64,000 bases of DNA from Chrysomallon squamiferum (Eukaryota; Mollusca; Gastropoda; Neomphalida; Peltospiridae): NCBI GenBank assembly GCA_012295275.1, contig CM022672.1:28625972-28689971 (forward strand). The letters are read 5' to 3'. Numbering within the stretch: the stretch's first letter is position 1; each line of letters opens with the position of its first letter. Below are positions 13,801-27,500 of the stretch, piece after piece. The position numbers and the translations under genes were made by a program. The notes under the pieces are model-generated. The model was not told the DNA's origin, did no database searches, and worked only from the letters and a program-made list of their open reading frames with translations.

Positions 13801-16800
13801 AATGAATTGTTGTCCTCTACTAATGACTGTTATAAATATACATCTAACAACAAATGGAAATAAAGTTAGATAAGTGATCAGAATTTGAATAACATTTACT
13901 GACTTTATAAAAATAATATAATGGCAAAACTTGATTAGTATGAAAAGTAACAGATAAAACTTTCAGTTATTATACACAATTTCTAGGTGAATTATTACAC
14001 ATAATACCTGAAAATTTTACTGATTAAACATTATCCCTGGTTATACATATTACATACACACCATGAAGTAGTGAAGAAGAAAAATATTTATTTTATAATA
14101 ATAATCCAAAGCACCAAAAACACACAAAAAAAAAAGATTAAATAAATAAAAGCATAGTGTAACAGAAAATAAATGAGTAAGAATTGTGTAAATCAAAGAG
14201 ATAGTGAAAAAAATAATAATCAATATAAATTATATATTTAAAAAAAAAATTGAAGAGAATAATAATAACAATCTGAATTTAGAACTAAAGCTATAAATGT
14301 AAATGATTTTAGAAACTGAAGATATATGTTAAAACTTGTCATTCGTTAATCAGCCAAAATTATTTTTTTGTAATAATAATGCTGACAATAAATGAAAGGC
14401 TATTCAATGTGATTTGAAAGCATAAAAATTATCATTTTTATTTTTATTAAAGTTAGTTTTAAAAATTAAGAATAGTAATTTTTTTTATTTGCGATTTTTT
14501 TAAACATGAATGTTGATTTTTTTGTTCCTAAGTTTGAAACATTAGTTTATCTACCACCTGTTTTTTGGTGAGTCTGCATGTGCATGTATCTTTGCATTCG
14601 TGGAACATGTAGCATAATGATGTTAATTATTAATTAAAATGTTATGCATTATAAAAGTATTGCTTACAGCTTCTTTTACCTGTTTATTGATAATTCTATG
14701 ATTTCAGAATGGCCATTAAAGTTTTTTTATATTAGGTATTATGAATATAACTGCAAATATTTATATCCTTTTCCAATAAAAGGCAGTAACTGTGTTTGAT
14801 TGTATGTAAATGTGAATTTATTGAACTGCATACTAACTCCTAAAAGTTAACTGAAACAATAACTGTTTTTTTTTGTTTTTTTACATTTAAATTTTTTTTA
14901 TTCTAGAGTTACAGATAAGGTTACTGAAGTAAAAAAAGGCCATCCCCCAAAATTATGTTTCTATCGTTATTCCAACAAAAGTTAGTGATAATGTTCTCAG
15001 ATTTTTCAGTAACAAATATTAAAATTACACTGTTTTGAAAAAATGCTGATTTTGGCACCTTACATCTTTTGGAATTTATACACTAAAACTTGAAAATACT
15101 AAAAATGGCTCTTAAGCTCCTAAACTGAACAGCATTTTCCCTCATTATTGCAGTACAATGCATAATTTTTCTATTCATTTCCTTCAGCATGAATTTTTTT
15201 TTTTTTTTTAATGTGTTTTTTAAATCACAAGAAAACCTTTTATGGAAATACTTGCAACTGTTTGTCAGAATAAACCGAAATTTGAGCTAAAATCTTAAAG
15301 TGGATGTAGCTAAATTTGCAACACAGCCATCACAAATTATCTCCCTTGAAATCACCAACGTCAACTTTCTCAACAAAAATATGAATATTGTTTAGAGAAA
15401 AAAAACCGTTATATTGCTTCATTCAAGTTAAGTGTCATAATTTCCTTAGTTTTCTCCATAACCCATTGCCATCCACGTGCTTAGAGAGCAGACTGCTGTT
15501 GCATTTTATTTCTGACAAACAAGTGACCAACTTTTAATATGTCCTATGTCTTCTCCACATAACCATCTTAATAATCTTGACTTCAAAAAGTGCTTGATAG
15601 AGGATTTTTTCGTGAAAAGATAGAGAATTTTCAGTGCAAAAATTTGGTTTTTAAGTTTCCAATAAAAATTTGGTTTGATTTAAAAAAGGAAAACATCATT
15701 TTGAAGAAACTATTTTTTTAAAATGAATCCATGTGCATTTTCAGAAAAGAATGCTGGGCTGTGTAAGTGAACAAATCATTATGATTCTTCAAAAAATAAT
15801 AAAAGTTGAAATTTTGCTCTTATTGTGGTACACGTTAGACTTAGAGGCTCATTTGAGAAAAATAGCTCATTTTAGCTGACTCAGACTTGCTGGGCAGCAG
15901 TGCAGTGCAGTTGCCAGTGCCTAATTAAACTGTTGTATGGATTTTTTAAAATGGTAACACAAACAAGGCATTACTTTACATTCAGTTTTAGTTAAAACTC
16001 ATCTAACAGCATTTTGCCAAGAAAATATTGTACTGTAAACAGCATTAATCAAATTAAATGACACTCTGTCAATAACTAAATATTTATATAAACAACAACA
16101 ACCTGCAGTAATCAAGTAATAAAGATAGTAAGAACATTAACATTGTAAGTTCACAAACTTGGTGAAAAAAACAAGTTAAACAACAATTTTTTTTAAACTT
16201 AAAAATTGTTATTTATTACAATTATTATAAAACCATTTCATTTCATCTATTAAATTCCAAAATTAATCATTTAAAATTCAATACATATGTGTGTGTATGT
16301 ATGTATGTATGTACACACAAGCACAGCATATGGGTGTATTCAGTTGTGTTTGTTTTATTTACATAAAAAAAACGGTACACTACATCTTTGATTCAGTATA
16401 AAACATTATATTTCTGAGTCTGAAAGAAATTCTGGCTGGTATGATTTAAACAAGGTGTTCTGATTATGTGTGCTATTTCAGTTAGCATTGACTTATTGAT
16501 TCTTCTTAGTTTCTGAGAAACACACAGTAATAATCTTTTCTTTTGACTGCATTGTTAATAAATGTGAAGTTTTGATTGTAACTTTGAGAAAGGACCTATT
16601 GTTATTGCTGCTAAAGTCCATATGAATGTTTTGATGCGGTTATGTTAAATATTAACTGCATTCAGATCAGCTGGAATTAGCATTTTTCAGTAATCTGTTA
16701 GTGGAGTTAATTATTTCTGTGTTTTTGTTAAAGAAAGAAAGGATAAAGAAATGGGGGGGATGGGTGTTTTTATTATTATTTATTTTAGTTGTTTTGGGGT

Positions 16801-19800
16801 TTTTTACTAAGTGTATGTCTGTTGTTTAAAAGTATTCAACAATGCTATATAATTTAATTTTGTTTGATTTTATATAACAAAACTCAGTTCACCTGTTGAG
16901 AAAATTGAAACTACTTTTATGTTAGTTATTTCTGATCATCAATCTGCACTTGATATATTGGATTTTTGGGGGTTTTGTTTTGGGGGGAGTTATTAGAATA
17001 AACAAAAATGGAATAACATTTTATTTAATTTTTGAATATTTAACTGGAATCCTAAAACAGAACATGCTATGTTTTTTTTTTTTTTTTACAAAATAAAAAT
17101 ATTAACAAATATAAATGGTACACTTTTTATGAAACCATAATTGCTTCTGGATTAATAATGGAGAAAACAAAAGAAAAAAACACAAAAAAAACAAACAACA
17201 TTTTGACATTTAAGTAAGTTCAGACATTTTGCTTTCTTCACAAAAGATTATTACATTCAACAGTAATTGGCTCAACTGAAGTGTATGTATGTGGTGAGGG
17301 CTATTGGCAATACCAGTGGGTGGAATGTTGTTTTTGTTCTAAGGAATAATTTGTAAGTTTGAACAAAGTTGGTAATTAAGTGCTGTCCAGTTATTATGGT
17401 ACTCCACTGATGAATATTTCAGATTCATAATTCTATTGCATTATTATGCATTTTGTTTTATAATAAAATGCATAATAAGATATTCCGAAGCAATTTTCTG
17501 TTTGGGAAATACAAGTTTGACTCACAACTGTATTTATAGATCTTTTTATCCTGATTTAAACTGATAAAAAATTTGAAGTTGTCAGATGGCAAATTGTCAT
17601 AATATGTTACAAATATGTTTTCTACATTTTTCATAACTGTGCAAAGTACATTTATATTAATATGTGAAGCTGAAGATGGTAAGATCATTCATTTGTACTA
17701 GCTCATTCACAATGCAAAACAAAAAACCTCCACTTCAGTTTCGATTACAAACATAGTTTTTGTCCTAAATTAATCAGAGTGAATTAGAAGATGGAATATC
17801 TTTAGGGATAAATTAGAAAATCTGAAATGTTAATTTTTCGATGGATCAACTTTTTTCTTTTAACATGTTCACTTTTCTTCAGCAATTTAATCCTATTAAA
17901 GACTATATAATAATAAAGATAATTTGTTGAGTGCCTTTTCCTCCTGAGAGCAGAACTTAAAGCATTTTACAGTGAGACATATTAAGAATACATGGACAAA
18001 AATTGAATGAATTATACTTTAAAAATTAAAACAATGGAGTGGAAATTAAATGTCACTTTGATAAGATTTAAGAAGTGACTTTAGAAACGATTTTTTTAAG
18101 GACATATTTGTATTTGGGAATGGACATTATGAAGCAAATGTCAAACCAAAGAGGAGACTGAATAAGGAAATTGGTACTGTGTGGCCTACTATGTTATTAT
18201 TTATTATGTATGTAGTATATTTTGAAGCAGATTTCAAAATTTTAAACAGATTTTTGAGCAGGGGGCCTCCTCCAAAGTCTGTAACTTACATTTTGCTGAG
18301 AAGTAATGTGACTAAATAATTTTGATGATTTATTAACCAAGGTAAAGGCACAGTAAGGTTCTGATATCATTTCAGCCCAGATTTCATCACTTAAATTGTA
18401 ATTTATACTTAAATCAACATCTTAGGAAAAGAATGATAATTTTGCTCACCACACAGAATTTAAGTTGAGGAAAATCAACGTAAGCAGATGGTTTCTCAGA
18501 GGTGAACCAGCTTCAGCAGCCAAGACTTATCCAGGTTGGAAGTATTGCTATATTTTGCCTCCATTTTGTTCATTGAACATGTAACATTTTATATCTGTTA
18601 TATATAATTTTTATTGAAAGAGATCATGAGACCATCTGTATGAATAGCTGCAAAAATGCATTGTTTTACTGTTGTGATTGACAATAAAAATAGTTCTTTT
18701 AAACTTGTATACAAATTAAATGAATTGAGATGGACACCATAAATGACAAAACCTCACTTCGCCCTCATATGTCACATATTTTTCTAGCCTAGCTTGAACC
18801 GTGCTTATTGCAGGGTTCAGCAGAAAACATCCTCTAGTTGGTGTAGTTAGTTGTTTTAAGCTTCAATTCCACTATCTTCTAAGAAATGAAATATTGCTTT
18901 CTGGTGATTATATTTGTAAAAGTGATCTGTTGCTTGGAAATAGTCAAGAGTTCTTGCCAAAGTTTTTTTTCATCAAGGATTTCTACCACATTAGCAAAGC
19001 AGACACATTTGTATCAGATATAAGAATAAAGCTAAGAGATTGAACTTTAATTTTGTCAACTTTATTTGTAGTAAGAAATCTCATGGAGTTATCTTTGTAA
19101 GCGTAATAAGCAGTGTATGGACAATGTTTGCAGTACACAATTGTAGATTCATAACAAGATGACCACTATTTGTTACACGTTTAAGAGATAGAAACTGAAA
19201 CACAGAGCAAATCAAGCATTCAGATGCCAGTAAAAATAGGTAAAAACAATTTTGTGGACCATCAGAAAGCTTTGGAGTACCTAACTAGCAGACATTTTTG
19301 ACATGTTAATACTGTGTAATGCTAAAACCAATTTTAATAACAATCAAGATTAATTAATAAAACTACATAAAATAAATATCACATAAATTGATACTTGATC
19401 AGTCTTTGAATATAGAGTGGGTTTTTTTGGTTGGTTTGTTTGTTTGTTTTTGTTCCAGGTCAAACTTAACTGAACCAATAACTGTGAAGAAAATAAAGCA
19501 TTTCATTGAAATGCCAAAAACATGTTATCCAGTTTCATGTTTATGCCATATTTTTCAGCTGATGACCATGTTAATTAGCAACAGAAATCTGTAAATGTAC
19601 ACTTCAAAACAAAACATATCAAATAGTAAATTAGTTTTGTTTTCACTGTGGTTATTGATAATTATTAACTACTGTATATACTTGTGTACAAGGCGACCTT
19701 ATGTATAAGTCGATGTGTATTTTAAGACCAAAAATTGCATCATTTTAGGTATTACTTGTGTATAAGTTGACTGTAGATTCCAGGCACCGTCACTATTTTT

Positions 19801-22800
19801 AGACCAGTGTGACAGTGCCATGAAGGCCTACATTGTACGCCTACTGTAACATAACTTGCACGAACATATCATAATAATGTAAATGCATGTATTACACAAG
19901 CTATAGCCTAAATGTATCATAAATAGTATCTCTTTAATGTAATAGGTCTAACATGGAGACCTAACTTACCGTTATATTTAGTCGATTTGATGGTAGTGGA
20001 TATTAATGACGATTGCAATATTATTTCACCAAATTCTTTACAATTACACAAGTGAGTTTTGTTTATGAAATTAGGACCGATATTTAGTGCAGAGAAGTCT
20101 GCATTCCTAGATCATTGCAAGACGCCGCAAGGCATAATGCCGTACTGACGGTTTTCTCGCTTTAAAATGTATTTTTATGTCATTAAACGGAAGAATATCA
20201 TGTTTTACATTCATATTTGGTTTCGTTATTTAATTTTTCAAAATTTTTTATACGATAAAATTATATTTTTGAAAAGCTGAAAGACCGCGATTATTTTAGA
20301 TGCATCCCGTAGCAAAAAATAGTCAAAATGGCGACTCTTCAACAACAGCTACAAAAGCATTACCTATGTATAAGTCGACCCCCAAAATATTACCTTAATA
20401 TAGTCTTCCAAAAATTCGACTTATAAACAAGTATATACGGTATATTTCACTTTCATAAAATAAATAACAAACCTGGTTTAAGGCATACTCATGGCAAATA
20501 ATATTGAGATATTGTACATATAGCACATTGTTGCTTAATATTAGTGTTTTTATTTGATAGATATTGGTGGATGCACCAAATATAGATTATGATAATGTAC
20601 ATATTTCAGGTGACTGTTTAATCTGTTTTGTGAATAATGTAGAAAATTAAAAATAATGTCGTTTGAACAAGACATAGATTTTATTTTGAAAATGTAAATT
20701 CAGTACAGTGTTACACCAAAGATTCTCCTATTACACAATTCATAATTTAGTATTCACAAAACAATGTATTATTTGTTGTTGTTGTGGTTTGTTGGTTTAA
20801 AAAGAAAAGAAAAAAAAAAGAAGACTTTTATACTCAGAATGTTTTTGTAATGACTACCAATGGTATTTACTTAATGATTTCATAACTAAAGTGACCTTAT
20901 AAAATATCAAAGCAAATTTTGGATTTTTCATTTTTTCTGACCATTGATATTCTTATTTTGAAGAGGTTTATAAAATTTTAAACAGATTTTTGCTAAAATT
21001 AACCTCTATTAACTGATGTAAAAAAATGTATTAATGAGAATAGACAGTTACTTTTAATTTAAAAATATAGGGAAAAACAAATATAGAGGTAAATGAACTG
21101 TAGGCACATGTTTTTAATAAATCTTTGAAGTGTGTTGATGAATGATAGTGAAAGTAATCTGGATAGTGACTGTAATATAAGTGTCTGTTAACCTACAATC
21201 CTGTCTGTTGATGTTGATGTATATACCTGTTTCATTTAGCTGTAAAGCTACTAAATTGCTATTATTATAAACTTCCAGGAGATTTCTTTTTAAATTCTAA
21301 TTTTCTAATTCATATCATACTTTCATTTAGATACTGTAATCTGATCTAGAGGTTCAGTTTACATTATTTATATTAAAGAACCAAAATTGTTGTAAATTTG
21401 GTGTTCATTGACTAGATTATATTAATACTTGTGTTGAAATCATCTTAGAGTTTGCTAGATCATACTTTTTTGTATTCTGGTGCATTGTTATTTATGAATG
21501 TTTACATCAGGTTGGTGAAGCCAGGGCTTTGTACAACTTGGGAAATGTTTATCATGCTAAAGGAAAACACATAGGAAGAACTGGCCATCAGGACCCAGGA
21601 GAGTTTCCTCCTGAAGTTAAAGAATGTCTGCAAAAAGCTGCTCAGTACTATGAGTAAGTAATGTCCAGTCAAATTTTAATGGCCTTTAACCATGCCTTTC
21701 ATAATAAATTTAAAATGTATTTTAAATATATTTTGAGTATTTCAGTTGTTTTCTTTGCTAAAAATAGTGTTATGATAATAAATGTACAACAGGCACAAGA
21801 TTGGACATTTTAGAATGTAGAAATATAAAACAGTTCAAATATATATATGGAATGCTTGTCAGTTACAGTGATTCATTATCAATTATAAAGAGATAGGCAT
21901 TATGATGTTTTCCTATATTATTAGCATCAACTGGTCATTAGTATAATGAAATTTGTTAATAAAAACAGTATATATGTACTATCCAGGAGTTCCTATAAAC
22001 ATACTTTCTCAGCATTTGATAAACTATTTGTGGAATACCCAAGTAAGTAGTCCAGATGAAATATAACAGGAGCCTGTTACAAACCGTGTCTCCAGTGTGA
22101 CAAACTCCAGTCCACTAATAAAACAACCCTCACAGGATTTGGCTTTCATGATTAAATAAACAAAGCCACTTTTTCACTTGATTACTTTTTAGTTGGTAAA
22201 CTGAGATTACTAGTTAGTTTAATGGTATAACATGAGAATTAAAGAATTCCAATTAGTTGTGTTATTTTACCCGCATTGATTTTGTTATAAAAATCAAATA
22301 TTCAGACTAATTAATGAATTCACTATGAACTATCAAAGTTGGATTAAATCAACTAATGTTATAGAATATAAAAAAACAAACAATCTGAAGAACAAAAACA
22401 ACATAATAATTTTATCATTATTGAATTCTTTTGGAACATAAATATTATTTTATAATATCTAAGATTATGGTACCTGTTTTTAAATGCATTCATGGTTTAA
22501 AATTTTAAAATAACCATTTTAGAAATGTTTGTATTTTTTGTTAATAGAAATAGATAATGTTTACTGTCTGAATTTCTTTACTTAATCTAACACAGAAATA
22601 CTATATATATACTATAACTTACAATAGAATTATAATTATAATTTGGGTTTTTTTACAGAGAAAATTTGAAAATTGTTCGTAACCTTGGTGACCGTGCGGC
22701 CCAAGGTCGTGCTTGCGGCAATTTAGGCAATACGCATTATCTTCTGGGTAATTTCAGCCATGCCATACTCTATCATGAAGAGGTTAGTGCTTTCAGATTC

Positions 22801-24472
22801 AAATATTAATTAGGTGTATATGTGCATGAATGTGAATATTTTATTAATTAAATAAGATGTCGTGTTTGTGTTTGTTTGTGTGGTTTTTTTTTGTATGTGT
22901 GACAGTTTTGGTATATACTTGAATTCTAATGAATTTAATAAAGAAATATTTTGAATACAATTTGCATGAAATTAAGAATATTTTTCATATTACAGAGATT
23001 AGCAATAGCAAAGGAGTTTGGTGACAAAGCAGCAGAGCGAAGAGCATACACTAATCTTGGCAATGCTCACATCTTCCTCGGCGAGTTTGAGGTGGCTGCT
23101 GAACAGTACAAGTGCGTTTAATTATTTGTACTTTTTAAAAATTTATTTAGTTCTCTCTCTCTCTTTTTTTTTTTTTTTTTTTAATTTGCCAGCTGATATA
23201 CTTTATTTTTGTATATATATAAGTGTGTTATTTGATCACATCTTTTCAAAGTAGATTCTTTTTTTTTTTTTAATTTCTCAGTTTATTCCAAAGGGAAATT
23301 TAGCTTCATTCGTGGAATTTATATTGCTTGGTTTTCAACTGATATTATTTAATTTTAAGGATAAACATTTGGTGCTGAACTTGTTTAATAATACAAATAT
23401 GTTTTCCAGTATATCAGTTCTAAAAGACAGATAATTGTTTTAGTTAGTTGTCATCTTTTAGAAAAGAACGTACATTTGTTTTTTCAAAAAATAATATTTT
23501 TTGTCTTGGGAAATTAAAATGGTCAATAGAATATATGTATTATATTTTTGTTCTAACATAGTACAGATATTACTGGGTTTTCGTTTTATTTTTAATATAT
23601 ACATATTGGTTTTTTAATTTGTTTTATCGAAAGTTAAATAATTTTATCTCCAGAAAAAGTTTACAGATAGCTAAACAGTTGGAAGACCAAGCATTGGAGG
23701 CTCAAGCATGTTACAGTTTGGGTAACACGTACACATTACTGCGAGATTATGACAAAGCCATCGAATACCATATGAGACATCTTAGAATAGCTCAGCAACT
23801 TCATGACAGGGTTGGAGAAGGTCGAGCATGTTGGAGTCTTGGTAATGCTCATCTAGCTCTGGGAAACCATGAAACAGCTCTGCAGTTTGCTAAACTGCAT
23901 CTGGAAATTTCTCAAGAAGTACGACATGACTAAAAGTTTAAAATTATTTAAATAGTTCTCATACAGACAGATAATAATTATTTTTTAAACAGTGTAATTT
24001 CAGTATAGATAAAGATTAGAATGGTTTTCTGGATTTTTCATTTGTTTTCAGTAAAATCATTGAAATCAGTTATAAAATAAATTAAATGAACTGTTATTTT
24101 TTTTAGTGATTTAAAGGTCAATTTTAATTATCTCTGGAAAACATTTTGAGACAGTTTCTTGTAACTAAAAGATAACATCATGAAAATATATCTGTAACTT
24201 AGAGTGTTACACTTGTTTTCAGATTGGGGATGAAACGGGACAGCTTACAGCTCAGATGACACTAGCAGATATAAAAACGACTCTAGGAATGCCGGACAAT
24301 GTTAAAGAAAGAGTAGATACAAGCAGGTTGGCATAATCAGAATTAAGAAAAATAATTTATGTTAAATTCTCATCTATAAATCTCTTTGATATATTAGATT
24401 TATTAATGTTTTAAAACTGATCATGTTTTTTTTAACATTTATTCAGAAGGAAAAGAGTATGAAGATTTGCAA

Positions 24473-24505
<33 letters not shown>

Positions 24506-27500
24506 AAACAAATTGGGTTTACACTTAGATTCTTATGAAGGAAAAAAGAAATAAAAATTTTGAATAAAATTTGATTCAAATTAAAAATAATATGTATTCC
24601 GTTTTAATTCAGTACAACAGACCAGAAGGAAGTTGAAAAAGGCACAGATGTTGTAGATGTTGGTATCAGTAAGTAATAAATTTTTTACGTGTGTTTGTGT
24701 GTGTGTGTGTGTGTATGTGTGTCTGTGTTTTGTTGTTGTTTTTATGTCTTCATTTTTTTTCTTCACTATAATAACTGATTGAGATAACTTAGTGTTTTTG
24801 CAAAGATATCACCAATAGATTGGTTCTGTTACTAATTATTTTGTAAACCTTCACATTGCAGGTCGACCTAATAGAGGACGAAGATTAAGTATGGAAAATA
24901 TGGAACTTATGAAATTAACACCAGATAAACAAAAGGTAATTATTTTGATAACACTGATTCTTTCTTAACATCAAAAACACTTTATACACATTAAATATTT
25001 TAATCTCTAACAAATAAATTTAAATATAATGTACTACTGACAAAAATAATTAGATTATAAAATTTGGTACTTCACGATTTTAATGTTTACATATTATGGA
25101 AACTTGAAGTTATATTTTTAGTGGGTTTTTTCTCTCTGTGACACGTTTTATAAAATATATATTAATTTACAGTCTTAAATTATTTGGTTAAATGCAGACC
25201 TGAGGCTTGATAAATACATTTTAATTCCTGTCAGTTTTCTTGGATTGTTATCAAAGTCCATGTGGTATATGTTTGTGGTTGTGTGTGTGTCTCAAATCTA
25301 TGCAACGGTAAATAACTTCTTTCCTGTATATTATAGTCCAGTAGAATTATGAAAAACCGAGAACAAATTGCAATAGCATTTTCTTCTGACGGTTTCTATG
25401 ACTATCCATACCAAATTTGGATAAAATCAGGCCACCTTCTAAATGGTCTGTCCTAGACCCTATGAATGTATTATTGGCAGAGAATAAAGTGACATCACGG
25501 AGCCACAATATATTTTCAGAATGTTTGTGTGATATCACAAACAACAGACATTACATAACTGACAAGAATTACATAATGTATGCAGACACAATATCATGGA
25601 GAGTATGAACTAAGATTAGTTTTTATTTTTCCTGTTCCTTATATCAGCCATTTACAGGCTATAACTCATGGCTTCAATACATTTGTACCATATGCAGTGC
25701 CAAACCATCTGAAGGGTAAAAGGGTTGTTTGTATATGGTTTTACTTCCCCAGATATCTTAAAACACTTGTTCCGATTCTCCATGGTCAGTGTACAGAGCA
25801 ACATAAGCTTTGTTACTACAATGAACCTCTGCAACCTGTGCATGAATTGGAACTTTTAGTTCCATTTTTGTGGCATAGTATATAACAGACTCCCTTGCAC
25901 TGGCATTATATACAGGCTGCAAATCCATCTTTCTGGATTGTTGATGACTGTCTGGCAACTGCCAGCCCCAGTCCCATGCATTCATAAATTCTGAACCCAT
26001 CCAGACTGAAAAAACACATTTGTATCATATCCTCCACTGGCAGGGGTTGCTTGCAATAGGCTCCACAACTCCTTTTCTAACTGCTGGCTGAGGTATACAG
26101 TCTACTTTTCAATTCCTGACAGATTTCCTTTCTTGTTGAAGGAACAGCCCTTTGCTATCATCATTCCAGAAGAAACAGAGTATCACAAATAGATCTGTAT
26201 CTTTGCTTAGTAGGTGGCTGCAAACAGAATACTTAACAGTGGTTTTTCACTATCAAGAAATCAGCATTTCTATCTGCACTTAAAGTTTCAGTATCTTTGA
26301 CCTTCATCAAACAGATGAAACATTTCTTGTTTTCTCTATTTGCCAAAAACTATTCCTTTTTTGACTTCAGGGGCAATTTGGGTAAAAATGATTCTGATTT
26401 TGAAGGAACTCATAGACATAACCATCACATTTTTTGGGTGTCATCCATGACACATTCAAATTTAAGTGTCCACATTAAGACCTGCTCGATTACAAGTCCG
26501 TGTGGTAACCCCAAAATTGTCAGTCATTCAAATGATCAATTTTCTAGACAAAAACTGTTTTTAAACATAATTGTTTGTCTTCTCCAAGCTGACTTTCTCT
26601 GTCACAAGAGACTTGGTATAGTGGGATTGTCCAGCAGAAAAGCAAGATTTGGAAATATCTTTTTCATATATGATGAGAAGGGTAGGTACACCAATTCTTC
26701 AGGGTCTTGCATTCTGCATAATACATTGACCAGTTGTGGGAACTTAAAAAAGAAAGGAAAATTGCCAAGAAAAAAGGGATTCAGGCAATGTTTGACATGT
26801 CAAAGTCTTTAAAAATCAGATTTAGTCAGTTCAGCAGAGGTTGTAATGAGCCTATGATTTTCACCATTATCACAACACACAGTCTGCTTTCAAAACTGAA
26901 TGGCACTCAATCTACCTCCACTAAACTTGTGACTGACGTATTGGACACCCCCGATTTAGAAGATAATTGTCTTCAGACTGCTCTCTAGTGGCCATTTTTT
27001 CTGAAATTGATATGGATGTTCAGAGTGATCCTCTAAACCAGAAGCAACAATAAAAATGTTTTGGGTTAAGTCATTTTTTTTTACATATTTTTACTGGACT
27101 AATTAATATAAAAAAAAATTACTAATTGTGTATAGGAAACAGATGATGATATATTATTAAACATCATTCACTCATTATTTTTTTCCTGCAGAATAGCAAA
27201 AGCCAGAAAGGTGCTGGAGCTCGTCCAAAAGTCCAGAAGTCTGCAACCCTTACTACAGAAATGGAATACCCACGACATGAGGAGAATTCAACATCTTCTA
27301 GAATAACTCATGCCTCTAGTTCAGCAGGAAATCAAAAGGTCTGAATTCTAATGAAGATATTTGTAGGAAGTCATTGTTATCTTGAAAGAATGGTGGCTTT
27401 CGATTGCTTTATTTGATGTACATTTGTAATGATTAAAATATGATTATTTTCAAAAAATATTGATTATGATCCTTCTTTAATTTCAGCTGTTCTGTAATTT

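Larger units (their letters stand above)
8822..21510 (+). other. GPSM2 long intron (12.7 kb)
   Basis: The largest intron in the gene. It holds a TTA repeat (about 10800-10846), one copy of a dispersed repeat (about 12000-12450), a GTAT repeat near 16285-16312, a DNA-transposon-like element (about 19671-20441) and many T runs. I saw no exon: the exons on either side join without a gap compared with the family. Confidence 0.85.

Noticed and set aside
26297-26812. 171-codon plus-strand frame as a gene
   Set aside because: No domain, no start or splice context, and comparable open frames overlap on the other strand; compared with piggyBac and hAT transposases without a convincing match.
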